Source: Amycolatopsis mediterranei (GTDB lineage: Bacteria > Actinomycetota > Actinomycetes > Mycobacteriales > Pseudonocardiaceae). From it: DNA of 64,000 bases. The position numbers were made by a program, and so were the translations under genes. Below are positions 33,115 to 41,397 of this stretch, piece by piece (position 1 is the first letter of the stretch; each line of letters opens with the position of its first letter). The notes under the pieces were generated by a model, which ran no database searches, was not told the DNA's origin, and worked only from the letters and a program-made list of their open reading frames with translations. The stretch is from positions 1,393,945-1,457,944 of the forward strand of contig NZ_CP100416.1 in assembly GCF_026017845.1 (NCBI RefSeq), in the 5' to 3' direction.

Positions 33115-34007
33115 CGCCCGGCCCGGCGGACGACGGTGAGGTTGCTCGCTGGACGGCGTCGCTGGGCCTGCCGGGCCTGGTCGACCTGCACGTCCACTTC
33201 CTGCCGAAGCCGGTGATGGACAAGGTCTGGGCGTACTTCGACCGGGCCTCGACCCACTACGGCACCGAATGGCCGGTGCACTACCGGACGTCCGAAGAGG
33301 AACGGCTGGCCACCCTGCGCGCGTTGGGCGTGACGCGGTTCGCGCCGCTGGTCTACCCGCACAAGCCGGGGATGGCGCAGTGGCTGACGGACTGGGCGCT
33401 CGAGTTCGCCGCCCGGGTCCCGGACGCGGTGCCGACCGGCACGTTCTACCCCGAGCCCGGCGCCGGGTCCGCTGTGGACGGTGCGCTGCGCGCCGGCGCC
33501 CGGGTGTTCAAGGCGCACGTGCAGGTGGGCGCGTACGACCCGCGTGACGACCTGCTGAAGCCCGTGTGGGGTGCGCTGGCCGACGCCGGTGTCCCGGTCG
33601 TCGTCCACTGTGGACACGGACCGTTGCGGGGCGACTTCACCGGGTTGTCGGTGTTCGAAGAGGTCCTCGCCCGGCATCCGCAGCTGACGGCGGTGCTCGC
33701 GCACGCGGCGATGCCCGAATTCGGCACCGCCTTCGAGCTGATGGCGAAGTACCCGCGGGTGCACCTGGACACGACGATGGTGGGCGTGCCGTTCGCCGAA
33801 GCGATGTCGCCGCTGCCGCCGGACTGGACGGCGCGGCTGGCGGAGTTCGCCGGCCGCGTGGTGCTCGGCACGGACTTCCCGAACATCCCGTACTCCTACG
33901 CGACGCAGCTGCAGGCGATCGCCGGCTGGGCGGCCGACGATCGCCTGGGGGAGCCGTTCCTGCGGGCCGTCCTGCACGACACCCCGCTGCGGCTGCTCAG
34001 CGCTTGA
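33111..34007 (+). CDS. Amidohydrolase-2 family metal-dependent hydrolase
   Basis: 298 residues, TIM-barrel amidohydrolase. Metal-site candidates are DLHVHF (HxH, ~residues 23-28), HCGHG (~166) and HAAM, and the terminal Asp in GTDFPN (~245). Family members decarboxylate or hydrolyse small cyclic acids; the substrate is unknown. GTG 33111 overlaps the smpB stop, giving translational coupling that looks positional rather than functional. The 3' end overlaps the convergent acyltransferase gene by 11 bp. Confidence 0.85.
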   Translation: MTPGPADDGEVARWTASLGLPGLVDLHVHFLPKPVMDKVWAYFDRASTHYGTEWPVHYRTSEEERLATLRALGVTRFAPLVYPHKPGMAQWLTDWALEFAARVPDAVPTGTFYPEPGAGSAVDGALRAGARVFKAHVQVGAYDPRDDLLKPVWGALADAGVPVVVHCGHGPLRGDFTGLSVFEEVLARHPQLTAVLAHAAMPEFGTAFELMAKYPRVHLDTTMVGVPFAEAMSPLPPDWTARLAEFAGRVVLGTDFPNIPYSYATQLQAIAGWAADDRLGEPFLRAVLHDTPLRLLSA

Positions 34008-35307
34008 GGCCGGGCAGGGTCGCGCGTTCGCTGACGGTGACCGCGCGGCCGAGCAGGTCGACCACCGGGATCTGCTTGCCGGCCAGGAGGAACCCGGCCG
34101 TCGCCAGGACCACCCACGGCACCGGGCCGCGCGCGATGCCGTCCGACAGCGGGGCGAACCCGTGCGCGGCCAGGCCGAGCAGGCCACCCGAGACCAGCAG
34201 CCCGGCCGCGACCAGCTGCGGCACCCGCGCCGTCGCGACCGCGGTGTCGCGCTGCATTTCGAAGTGGGCGAACAGCCGGAGCAGCCCGAACAGCACCATC
34301 CCGCACGTCGCGAACCACGCCGGCGCCATGACCAGCCAGAACACCGTTCCGGGGGCGGGCGTCCGGTAGCCGAGGCCGTACACCGTCACGCCCGCCACCA
34401 CGATCAGCGCCGGCATGTGCCAGAGGTAGACGCTCATGAACCGCGCGCCGAGCCAGCCGAGGGCGTCGCCGATGCCGGGGCGCGCCGCGAGCGCGTTGAG
34501 CTGCGGGCGGAAGGCGAGCAGCAAGCCGATCTGGCCGACGGCGAGGAAGGCGAGCAGCACGGTCGGCGGGCTCATGTTCGACACCGGCGCGCCCGGCATG
34601 CCGATCATGCTCGCGGGGTACGGTCCGAACGCCACCAGCAACGCCGTGATGCCGAATCCGGCCGCCGACAGCGTCAGCGCGCCGCGGCGGGTCAGCGAGC
34701 CGAGGCGGCCTTCGACGTAGTGGAAGCCCAGCTGGTGCACGGCGACCCAGACGAAGATCGCGTTGGCGTAACCGAGGTAGCCCAGGTCGTTGAAGCGCGC
34801 GACGTCGACGAGCAGGCCCGCCGCACCCATGACGAGCGGCACCTTCAGGCCCCAGCGCCGGTGCGCGGCCACCATGAGCGGCGTGAGCAGCACGACGAGC
34901 ACGTACACCGCGAGGAACCACAGCAGCTGCGCGGCGATCGCGCTGCCGACCTGCAACGGCTGCGGCGGGACACCCAGGCCGCGCAGGAAGTCCGGCACGA
35001 TCAGCCAGACCACCATCAGCGGCAGCACCGGCACCATCAGGCGCTTGATGCGCGCGGCGAGCCACTGCTGCGTGGACGCGGCGCGGCGGAAGGAGATCAG
35101 GTTGGCCGCACCGCCGGCGAAGAAGACCAAGGGCATCACTTGCGACAACCAGGTCACGACCCACCACCCCGGCGTCGCCAGGGCGTTGCCGGTGGCGAGG
35201 TGCCCGTCGGAGTAGGAGAGCACCGGCATGATCCAGTGCTGGGCGATGACGGCGAGGATGGCCCCCGCCCGGACGACGTCGAGGAACCTGTCGCGGCTCG
35301 TGTGCAT
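33997..35307 (-). CDS. Acyltransferase-3 family membrane protein
   Basis: 436 residues with about ten membrane segments. The N-terminus RFLDVVRAGAILAVIAQHW is the typical acyltransferase-3 opening with the catalytic-type His, followed by FFAGGAANLISFRRA and LWHMPALIVVAG late in the protein. Such enzymes O-acetylate sugars, lipids or antibiotics at the membrane. The ATG at 35307 opens a typical N-terminus. No sugar or antibiotic genes lie beside it, so the acceptor is unknown. Confidence 0.87.
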   Translation of the reverse strand: MHTSRDRFLDVVRAGAILAVIAQHWIMPVLSYSDGHLATGNALATPGWWVVTWLSQVMPLVFFAGGAANLISFRRAASTQQWLAARIKRLMVPVLPLMVVWLIVPDFLRGLGVPPQPLQVGSAIAAQLLWFLAVYVLVVLLTPLMVAAHRRWGLKVPLVMGAAGLLVDVARFNDLGYLGYANAIFVWVAVHQLGFHYVEGRLGSLTRRGALTLSAAGFGITALLVAFGPYPASMIGMPGAPVSNMSPPTVLLAFLAVGQIGLLLAFRPQLNALAARPGIGDALGWLGARFMSVYLWHMPALIVVAGVTVYGLGYRTPAPGTVFWLVMAPAWFATCGMVLFGLLRLFAHFEMQRDTAVATARVPQLVAAGLLVSGGLLGLAAHGFAPLSDGIARGPVPWVVLATAGFLLAGKQIPVVDLLGRAVTVSERATLPGLKR

Positions 35308-35401
35308 GCTGCTCAGCCTGGCCGGTTCGGCCGGGGAAGACAGCGGTGCTGCCCGGCCTGTTCGGGGTCCTGTTCACCCCCGGCCGGTACGGGGGTTTCC
35401 C

Positions 35402-35626
35402 CTACCTCAGGCCGTCCGGCTCGGGTTCGTGCTGCGCGGCGGCGAGGCGGTACTCCCAGCCGCGGTCGGTGAGGCCGAGCTCGTAGCGGGTCTCGATCTT
35501 CGGCCCGCCGTGCAGGTGGATGTGCCGGATGACGGTGCCGGGAATCGGCTCGGCGTCCCCGAGCTCCTGGACGCGGCCGTCGAGCGGGCCGCCGAAGAAG
35601 CGGACGCAGGGGGTCTCGTCGGACAT
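35402..35626 (-). CDS. Small conserved hypothetical protein
   Basis: 74 residues, opening MSDETPCVRFFGGPLDGRVQEL, a motif shared by many small actinobacterial and phage proteins of unknown role, followed by TVIRHIHLHGGPKIETRYELG. No membrane segment. GAGAGGAG lies 7 bases before the ATG, so translation is likely. It is co-directional with the acyltransferase gene 95 bp downstream. Confidence 0.75.
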   Translation of the reverse strand: MSDETPCVRFFGGPLDGRVQELGDAEPIPGTVIRHIHLHGGPKIETRYELGLTDRGWEYRLAAAQHEPEPDGLR

Positions 35627-35752
35627 CTGCGGCTCCTCTCGACGACGGGTCCGCTCATGGTAGGTGAGCGCTCACCCGGGTGCCGCCCGCGGAACGGGTG
35701 ACCCGTGACCACCCTACGGGACTTTTGGTCACTGTCCGTCGCTCGGCGGCGC

Positions 35753-35758
35753 TAAGCT
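35753..35758 (+). promoter_or_regulatory. -10 box of a leaderless promoter
   Basis: TAAGCT followed by 7 bases and GTG 35766. Confidence 0.55.
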
Positions 35759-35765
35759 CGGTGCC

Positions 35766-36197
35766 GTGAACGGATCGCCTCGCCTCCCGGGTCTCACGTT
35801 GGCGGACGCCGACCGGCTGGTGGACGCCGCACTGACGGCCGGGGCGGAACGCGGGTTCCCGCCGCTGGCCGTGGCCGTGCTCGACGTCACCGGCGAAGTC
35901 ATCACGCTGCGCCGCGCCGACGGCGGGATGCCGATGACCAGCCGGATCGCCGTGGCCAAGGCCCGCTCCGCGCTGCTCACGCTGAACGCTTCGGGCGGCC
36001 TGGAGCTGCCCGGTCCGATCGTCGACGGCATCCAGCACCTCTTCCACGGGGACTACGTCCCGTACGCGGGCGGAGTTCTCGTCACGGACGGCGAGGTGAT
36101 CCTCGGCGCCGCCGGGGCCTCCGGCGCGCACGCCCGCGAGGACGAGGAGGCGGTGCGGGTCGCCGTCGAACGGTGGCGGGCTCAGCGGCCCAGGTAG
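35766..36197 (+). CDS. GlcG/HbpS-family (DUF336) protein
   Basis: 143 residues. The fold signature is LTLADADRLVDAALTAGAERGFPPLAVAVLDVTGEVITLRRADG..., with YVPYAGGVLVTDGEVILGAAGASGAHAREDEEAV at the C-terminus. Relatives include haem-degrading HbpS, which senses redox with a two-component system, and GlcG. No secretion signal is visible here, unlike HbpS. It is convergent with and overlaps (16 bp) a response regulator gene, which makes a link tempting but unproven. Confidence 0.85.
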   Translation: MNGSPRLPGLTLADADRLVDAALTAGAERGFPPLAVAVLDVTGEVITLRRADGGMPMTSRIAVAKARSALLTLNASGGLELPGPIVDGIQHLFHGDYVPYAGGVLVTDGEVILGAAGASGAHAREDEEAVRVAVERWRAQRPR

Positions 36198-36823
36198 GTC
36201 AGCACCGCGCGGACACGGCGGTGTTCCTCCGCGCTGGCTTCGAGCCCGAGCTTCGAGAAGATGTTGCCGATGTGCTTCTCCACCGCGCCGTGCGAAACCA
36301 CCAGGGAGTTCGCGATCGCCGTGTTCGACAGGCCCTGGGCCATCAAGCCCAGAACCTCGGACTCGCGGGCGGTCAGCGCGTCCAGCGGGTTGCGCCGGCC
36401 GCGGGCCATCAGCTGGGCGATCACGTCCGGGTCTATCGCCGTGCCGCCGCCCGCGACGCGGCGGACCGCGTCCAGGAAGTCCGCGACGTCCGCCACGCGC
36501 TCCTTCAGCAGGTAACCGACGCCGCCCGCGCCGCCCGAGAGCAGCTCCACCGCGTACGACTCCTCGACGTACTGCGACAGCACCAGCACCGGCAGCCCCG
36601 GGATCTCCTTGCGCGCCGCCAGTGCCGCGCGCAACCCCTCGTCGGTGAACGTCGGCGGCATGCGGACGTCGACGATCGCCAGGTCAGGGCGGTGTTCCTT
36701 GAGCGCGCCGAGCAGGTCGTCGCCGTTGTCGACGGCCGCGACCGTCTCGATGCCCTCGTCGGCGAGCAGGCGGGTCACCCCGGCCCGCAGCAGCACGGCG
36801 TCCTCGGCGATCACTACCCGCAT
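36182..36823 (-). CDS. NarL-family response regulator
   Basis: 213 residues. Receiver domain with acidic pocket EDAVLLR and phospho-acceptor Asp52 (IVDVRMPP), switch residues LSQY and Lys in LLKERV, and a C-terminal LuxR/GerE helix-turn-helix (LTARESEVLGLMAQGLSNTAIANSLVVSHGAVEKHIGNIFSKLGL). It is the partner of the sensor kinase at 36863-37996. The signal and targets are unknown. Confidence 0.94.
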   Translation of the reverse strand: MRVVIAEDAVLLRAGVTRLLADEGIETVAAVDNGDDLLGALKEHRPDLAIVDVRMPPTFTDEGLRAALAARKEIPGLPVLVLSQYVEESYAVELLSGGAGGVGYLLKERVADVADFLDAVRRVAGGGTAIDPDVIAQLMARGRRNPLDALTARESEVLGLMAQGLSNTAIANSLVVSHGAVEKHIGNIFSKLGLEASAEEHRRVRAVLTYLGR

Positions 36824-36862
36824 CCGGCCCCCAAGCTCGTGGATGAACGGGGTCCAGCCTAT

Positions 36863-37996
36863 TCACCACTGGCAGGGGAGGTCAGCCCGGATCACGGTCG
36901 GCCCGCCCACCGGGCTGACCACGGTGATCACGCCGTCGATCGTCGCGGCGCGGTCGGCCAGGCCGGCCAGCCCGCCGCCGGGACGCACCTCCGCGCCGCC
37001 GTGGCCGTCGTCGGTGATCTCGACGACGACGTGGTCGTCGGTCCGCCACACCTTCACGACCGCTTCGGTCGCTCCGGAGTGCTTCGCGATGTTCGTCAGC
37101 GTCTCGCCGACGATGAAGTACGCCGTCGTCTCCACCGCGGCCGGCGGACGCGGGTCGACGTCCACCGAGACGTCCACCGGGATCGGCGACTTCGCCGCCT
37201 GTGCCGACAACGCCGCGTCCAGCCCCCGGTCACCGAGGACGGCCGGGTAGATGCCGCGCGCCAGGTCCCGCAGCTCCGAGACGGCGAGCTTCGCGTCCGA
37301 GTGCGCCTCGTCGATCAGCTCCCGCACCGCCTGCGGGTCCTGGTCGAACTTCGACTTCGCGCGCCCCAAGCTCATCGCGACGGCCACCAGCCGCTGCTGC
37401 GCGCCGTCGTGCAGGTCACGTTCGATGCGACGGCGTTCCGCTTCGGCCGCGTCCACCCCGCGCGCCCGCGACGCCTGCAGCCGCTCGGCCTTCTGCTCCA
37501 GCCGCTTCGTGCGGTCCGGCCCCAGCAGCGCCAGCGCCAGCTCGCCGTGCAGCCAGCCCAGCCACGGCGTCACCCAGATCGCCATCGGCAGCAGCACGAC
37601 CGAGGCCAGCGCGATCACGACCTCCGCACACGCCAGCGGGAACGCCGCCATCAGGTAGGCCAGGTCCCGCCACGTCGTCGGATCACTCAGCCGGACCATC
37701 CACCGCCGCAGCAGCGGCTGCCCCGCTTCGTACGGCCGCCGCTGCACCGGCGGCAGCGGCACCCGCAGCATCGTCCCCAGCCAGCCCCGCTCGCGGTCTC
37801 CGGACCAGCGCACGAAGCTCGTCGTCGCCAGCAGGATCGGGAACCCCACCCAGATCACCGCCGTGGACACCCCCACCGAGATGCCGACCACGATCAGCAC
37901 GAACTGCACGAACCGGAAGACGAAACTGACGATCATGTAGAGGATCGTGCGAGCCGGGTGCGGCCGCGGGTGTTCCAGCTGTTGCGCCTCGGTCAT
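36863..37996 (-). CDS. Sensor histidine kinase with membrane sensor domain
   Basis: 377 residues. The N-terminal putative sensor domain has about four membrane segments (~18-150) and contains LSDPTTWRDLAYLMAAFPL. The HisKA_3 dimerisation domain carries the phospho-His in RIERDLHDGAQQRLVA (His196), and an HATPase_c domain has VGETLTNIAKHSGATEA and ITDDGHGG. Start ATG 37996 overlaps the stop of the upstream gene (ATGA), so the two are co-translated, and the response regulator follows. The sensor domain is duplicated as a separate protein in that upstream gene. Confidence 0.93.
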   Translation of the reverse strand: MTEAQQLEHPRPHPARTILYMIVSFVFRFVQFVLIVVGISVGVSTAVIWVGFPILLATTSFVRWSGDRERGWLGTMLRVPLPPVQRRPYEAGQPLLRRWMVRLSDPTTWRDLAYLMAAFPLACAEVVIALASVVLLPMAIWVTPWLGWLHGELALALLGPDRTKRLEQKAERLQASRARGVDAAEAERRRIERDLHDGAQQRLVAVAMSLGRAKSKFDQDPQAVRELIDEAHSDAKLAVSELRDLARGIYPAVLGDRGLDAALSAQAAKSPIPVDVSVDVDPRPPAAVETTAYFIVGETLTNIAKHSGATEAVVKVWRTDDHVVVEITDDGHGGAEVRPGGGLAGLADRAATIDGVITVVSPVGGPTVIRADLPCQW

Positions 37997-38667
37997 CCCG
38001 CCACCAGGTTCTTCTCTTCCGCGTTTTCCCACCAGCGCTCCATCCGGTGGCGCTGCGCCACCGTCGGCCCCAGCAGCGCGGACGCCAGCCGGGCGTGCGT
38101 GCCCGCCAGCGCCCTGGTCAGCGCCACCGACAACGCGACGAACAACACCCCGAGCGCTGCCCACGGTAGCGCCTCCACGGTCGAGTCCACGGTCAGCCAG
38201 GGCACCTCCCAAGCGGGGAAGCGGTACTCGCCGCCCGGCAGCCACCGGAAGTAGACCGGCAGGCCCACGAGCGCCAGGCTCGTCGCCCAGAAGGTCGTCA
38301 CGAGCACGAACTCGACCAGGCCCACCGGGAAGAGCAGGGCGAAGTAGGCGAGATCCCGCCAGGTCGACGGATCCTTCAGCCGCCCCTTCCACCGCACGGC
38401 CTGCTTCCCGGCCGGCAGCGGCAGGTAGGGAAGATCGATATAGCGATCCAGCAGCGCGTAGATCCGCGCCCGCTCCAGCCGCGCGGCCCCCCGCACGGCG
38501 AGCACGACAGCGGCGAGCAGGCCCACCCCGACCCACACCACCGCGGTCCCCGCCCCGGCCGAGACGAAAACGGTGAGGAACCCGAACGCCACCACCCCCA
38601 GCGGCAGGTTCATCAGCAAGAACACCACCGAACCACCGAACGGCGGATCCCGCCTCTCGCTCACCAT
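37993..38667 (-). CDS. Stand-alone membrane sensor-domain protein
   Basis: 224 residues with about four membrane segments. It contains LKDPSTWRDLAYFALLFPVGLVEFVL, closely parallel to LSDPTTWRDLAYLMAAFPLACAEVVI in the adjacent kinase, so it is the same sensor domain without a kinase. ATG 38667 has AAGGGAG 8 bases upstream. The stop overlaps the kinase start (ATGA). It may form mixed sensor complexes with the kinase; this is inference. Confidence 0.85.
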   Translation of the reverse strand: MVSERRDPPFGGSVVFLLMNLPLGVVAFGFLTVFVSAGAGTAVVWVGVGLLAAVVLAVRGAARLERARIYALLDRYIDLPYLPLPAGKQAVRWKGRLKDPSTWRDLAYFALLFPVGLVEFVLVTTFWATSLALVGLPVYFRWLPGGEYRFPAWEVPWLTVDSTVEALPWAALGVLFVALSVALTRALAGTHARLASALLGPTVAQRHRMERWWENAEEKNLVAG

Positions 38668-38792
38668 GACCGTGCTCCCTTCATCGGGTACCAGCTTCGC
38701 GGTTTCGCGAGGTGGGCGACATGGTGCGAGCGGGCATCCCGGCGGTAGGGCTGGCCCCACCCCACCCGGACTAAAGCGCTGGCGCCGGGCGT

Positions 38793-38798
38793 TATGAT
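38793..38798 (+). promoter_or_regulatory. -10 box of the ssrA promoter
   Basis: TATGAT 22 bases before the mature tmRNA 5' end; RNase P would remove the short leader. The -35 is not clear. Confidence 0.5.
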
Positions 38799-38819
38799 GA
38801 ACAGGTTGTGTCCCGACAA

Positions 38820-39184
38820 GGGGGTGAACGGTTTCGACTTTGGACGTTGATTCAGGAGAAGCGTGCCGGTGCAGGCGAGAGACCACCGTAAGCGTCATCG
38901 CAACCAAATAAGCGCCGACTCCAGTCAGCGCGAGTTCGCCCTCGCCGCCTGAGCGAGTGCGACTCTGTCGGCCCGGGTTCGCCTCCGGCCCGGGTACCGG
39001 CATCAGCTAGGAGGCTCAGCGGTAGTCCCGGCCACGGGGAACTGCCGTGAAGCAAACAGTGGCTGGGCTCGTCACCTCAGCTTGTTCGCGTGATTGAGGG
39101 AGCCAAGCAGAGACGTAGCGGACTGCGCACGGAGAAGTCCTGTTGATACGCCAGAGGACCCGGGTTCAATTCCCGGCACCTCCA
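38820..39184 (+). ncRNA. ssrA: Transfer-messenger RNA (tmRNA)
   Basis: Opens with GGGGGTGAACGGTTTCGACTT and ends with the T-arm GGGTTCAATTCCC and acceptor strand CACCTCCA; the 7-bp acceptor GGGGGTG/CACCTCC pairs with one G-T. The tag reading frame is at 38914-38952 and encodes ADSSQREFALAA, close to the mycobacterial tag. CCA is not encoded. It tags proteins on stalled ribosomes with SmpB, encoded at 32632-33114. A terminator follows. Confidence 0.96.
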
Positions 39185-39196
39185 CGACACGTCGCT

Positions 39197-39239
39197 GGAA
39201 GGCCCACGCCCCTTCGGGGCTGGGCCTTCCCTTCGTTTT
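39197..39239 (+). terminator. Terminator after ssrA
   Basis: GGAAGGCCCA-CGCCCC-TTCG-GGGGC-TGGGCCTTCC hairpin (39197-39230) followed by CTTCGTTTT. Confidence 0.88.
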
Positions 39240-39251
39240 GCCGTGTTCTTT

Positions 39252-39307
39252 GGGGGGCGGACCCCCAAACCCCCGCCAGGGCGGGCTCCGCCCCCCTGGA
39301 CCCCCCG
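39252..39307 (+). repeat. GC-rich double-hairpin element, copy 3
   Basis: GGGGGG-CGGA-CCCCC, then CCAGGGCGGGC-TCC-GCCCCCCTGG flanked by ACCCCC and ACCCCCC. Same design as 26447-26501 and 28827-28880, again directly after an RNA gene and its terminator. Confidence 0.72.
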
Positions 39308-39368
39308 GGTGGTTGCGTTGGGTGGCTGGCCAGACCGGGTGGGCCCTCTGGAACCGTGAGTCAGGCTG

Positions 39369-39620
39369 GGTGGTTCCTCCGTGAGAGGTGAGCCCGGCGG
39401 GGCGGGCCTCCGTGGGGGCTCGGTGGTTCCTCCGCTGGGGGTGAGTCCGGCGGGGCGGGCCTTCGTAGGTGGTGAGCTGGGGCGGGGTACTTCCCCTCCG
39501 CTGGAGGTGAGGCCAGGCTCGGTGGTTCCTCTGTGGGCGGTGCGCCCTGCGGGGGGTTTCTTCTTTGGCGGTGAGTCAGGCCGTGGGGTGGGGGCGGGTG
39601 GTGCCGGCCGGGTGAGCTCG
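39369..39620. repeat. Degenerate GC-rich tandem repeats in a gene-free stretch
   Basis: Between 39310 and 39780 I see no gene. GGTGGTTCCTC recurs at 39369, 39422 and 39521, and GGTGAG followed by CCGGCGGGGCGGGCC recurs at about 39387 and 39439, with weaker copies near 39470, 39506, 39569 and 39612. Spacing is irregular (about 30-53 bp). Open frames here are by-products of the composition (Pro/Arg/His or Gly/Val runs). Confidence 0.55.
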
Positions 39621-39805
39621 GGGTGGTGGCTTGTCGTTCGTGTGGGTGGTGGTTGTTGCGGGGGCGCTCACCTGGGGGTGTTCGGTTCTGGGCGGGGTGG
39701 TTGCTGCTTGTGGTGGGGGCCACTTGTGAGTGAAATTCGTGTCAATGTCATGCTTGGGGTCCGACCAATGACTCCGCACCCGTGGAGTCGGAAGTAGGTG
39801 GCCAG

Positions 39806-40015
39806 ATGACCTGGGCCCGGCGTAGTGGCAGCTCGCTTGCCAATGATGAAGACAGCCGGATGGGCGTTATCCGGGCTGAAGAGGCGGTGCGCCTCGGCGA
39901 ACAGAACGATCGCGCCGTGCTCACCGTGGCCGGGCACTCGTCCGACGTCCACGACTGCGCCGAACTGCTGGCCATGCTCGGGCTCGACGCCGGGCGGCGG
40001 CAGCGGACCGCCTGA
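39806..40015 (+). CDS. Small hypothetical protein
   Basis: 69 residues from ATG 39806 (AGGTGG 6 bases upstream); GTG 39782 is an alternative. The C-terminal half, DRAVLTVAGHSSDVHDCAELLAMLGLDAGRR, looks like a folded helix-strand unit with a single Cys. I do not recognise a characterised family. The gene ends 4 bp before the convergent GGDEF gene. Confidence 0.6.
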   Translation: MTWARRSGSSLANDEDSRMGVIRAEEAVRLGEQNDRAVLTVAGHSSDVHDCAELLAMLGLDAGRRQRTA

Positions 40016-40019
40016 CCCC

Positions 40020-41318
40020 TCACACCAGGTCCGCCACGTGGACCACCTTGTTCCGGCCCGTCGCCTTCGCGTGGTAGAGCGCCGTGTCCGCGGCGTCCAG
40101 CAGGCGCTGTAGCGAAGCGCCTGCTGTCGGGTAGACCGCGATGCCGATCGACACCGACAAGCCCGTGATCGACAACTGGCCCGCCGGGACCCGCAACGCG
40201 CTGATCGCCCGGCGGATCCGCTCGGCCACCGCGCCGATGTCCGGCTGCGTGATCCCCGGCAGCAGGACCACGAACTCCTCGCCACCGAAGCGGCCCACCG
40301 CGTCGCCGCGGCCGCGGACCGCCGAGATGATCGACTGGGCCACCGCCTTCAGGACCGCGTCACCCGCCAGGTGCCCGTACGTGTCGTTCACCTGCTTGAA
40401 GTGGTCCAAGTCCAGCATCAGCAACCCGAACGTGCCCCGCGCGCGAGCGGTGGCCGCCAGGGTCCGCTCCGCCAGCGCGTGCCAGCCGCTCGTGTTGTAC
40501 AAGCCCGTCTTCTCGTCACGGTGGGCCGCCACCTCCAACTGCTTCACCAGCACCGTCCGGTGCAACAGCAGCAACGGCGGGAACACCAGCACCACCAGGC
40601 CCGGCAACGTCGCCAGCACCACCGCGTTCAAGGCACCCAGGCACAGCGTGGCCACCTCGAGGCCGTTGTCCGACCACGTGCCGAACAGCGCCTCCGGCGT
40701 CCGGCCGACCTCGCGGCGGGCCGGGAGAACCAGGACCGCGTTCACCGCGAAGAACGTCACGCCGGCAGCCGCGATCGCGAACGTCCCCGCCCAGCTGTGC
40801 GCCATCGCCGAGCGGATGTCGGAGAAGCCGGCCAGCCGCAGCACCGACTGGGCGGCGTAACACGACAGCACGATGATCGCCGCGTTGCTGACCGTCCGGG
40901 ACGCCGGCACCCGCTGCAGGCGGTACCAGCTGCGGATCGCCAGGTGCGCGTACAGGCCGCCGACCAGGACCGCCAGCAGCAGCGGGGGCAGCAGCAGGAC
41001 CCCGGCGAACGTCCAGACCGACGTCATGTTGATGTGCGGCGTCCCCGACACGCGACGGCGGATCCGCTCCACGCGCCGGCCCGTCTCCGACTGCGCCACC
41101 CCGAGGACCAGCAGCACCACCAGGATCGACAGCGTCCGGCGGTCCACCGCGATCGGGGACGGACGCAGCGTCAGCACCACCGCCACCACTTCGCTGATCA
41201 GGCAGTAGCCGATCACCCGCGGACCCTGGCGCCACAGCACCCAGCGCCGCGGTGCCACGAGGACGTCACGAATCCGTGGCCCAGTGCGCGCAATCCCGCT
41301 CCCGGTCCGCATACTCAT
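40020..41318 (-). CDS. Membrane GGDEF-domain diguanylate cyclase
   Basis: About 432 residues. Several membrane segments (from VIGYCLISEVVAVVLTL to LVVLVFPPLLLLHRT, ~30-265) precede a C-terminal GGDEF domain (~275-430) with DEKTGLYN, LDLDHFKQVNDTYGHLAGD and the active-site GGEEF. It should make cyclic di-GMP from GTP. The product-inhibition site RxxD five residues before GGEEF is not intact (GRGD), so feedback control may be weak. No EAL domain. Start ATG 41318; ATG 41312 possible. Confidence 0.92.
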   Translation of the reverse strand: MSMRTGSGIARTGPRIRDVLVAPRRWVLWRQGPRVIGYCLISEVVAVVLTLRPSPIAVDRRTLSILVVLLVLGVAQSETGRRVERIRRRVSGTPHINMTSVWTFAGVLLLPPLLLAVLVGGLYAHLAIRSWYRLQRVPASRTVSNAAIIVLSCYAAQSVLRLAGFSDIRSAMAHSWAGTFAIAAAGVTFFAVNAVLVLPARREVGRTPEALFGTWSDNGLEVATLCLGALNAVVLATLPGLVVLVFPPLLLLHRTVLVKQLEVAAHRDEKTGLYNTSGWHALAERTLAATARARGTFGLLMLDLDHFKQVNDTYGHLAGDAVLKAVAQSIISAVRGRGDAVGRFGGEEFVVLLPGITQPDIGAVAERIRRAISALRVPAGQLSITGLSVSIGIAVYPTAGASLQRLLDAADTALYHAKATGRNKVVHVADLV

Positions 41319-41397
41319 GGTGTCCGGCCGGTGACGGAGCCGGTCCGGCCTGGGGCCGCGGAGGGAGGCGCACCATGTGCGGACGCGACAACTGAGG

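Noticed and set aside
39361-39723. A Pro/His/Arg-rich minus-strand frame downstream of ssrA
   Set aside because: Low-complexity translation of the GC-rich repeats; no ribosome site or recognisable domain.
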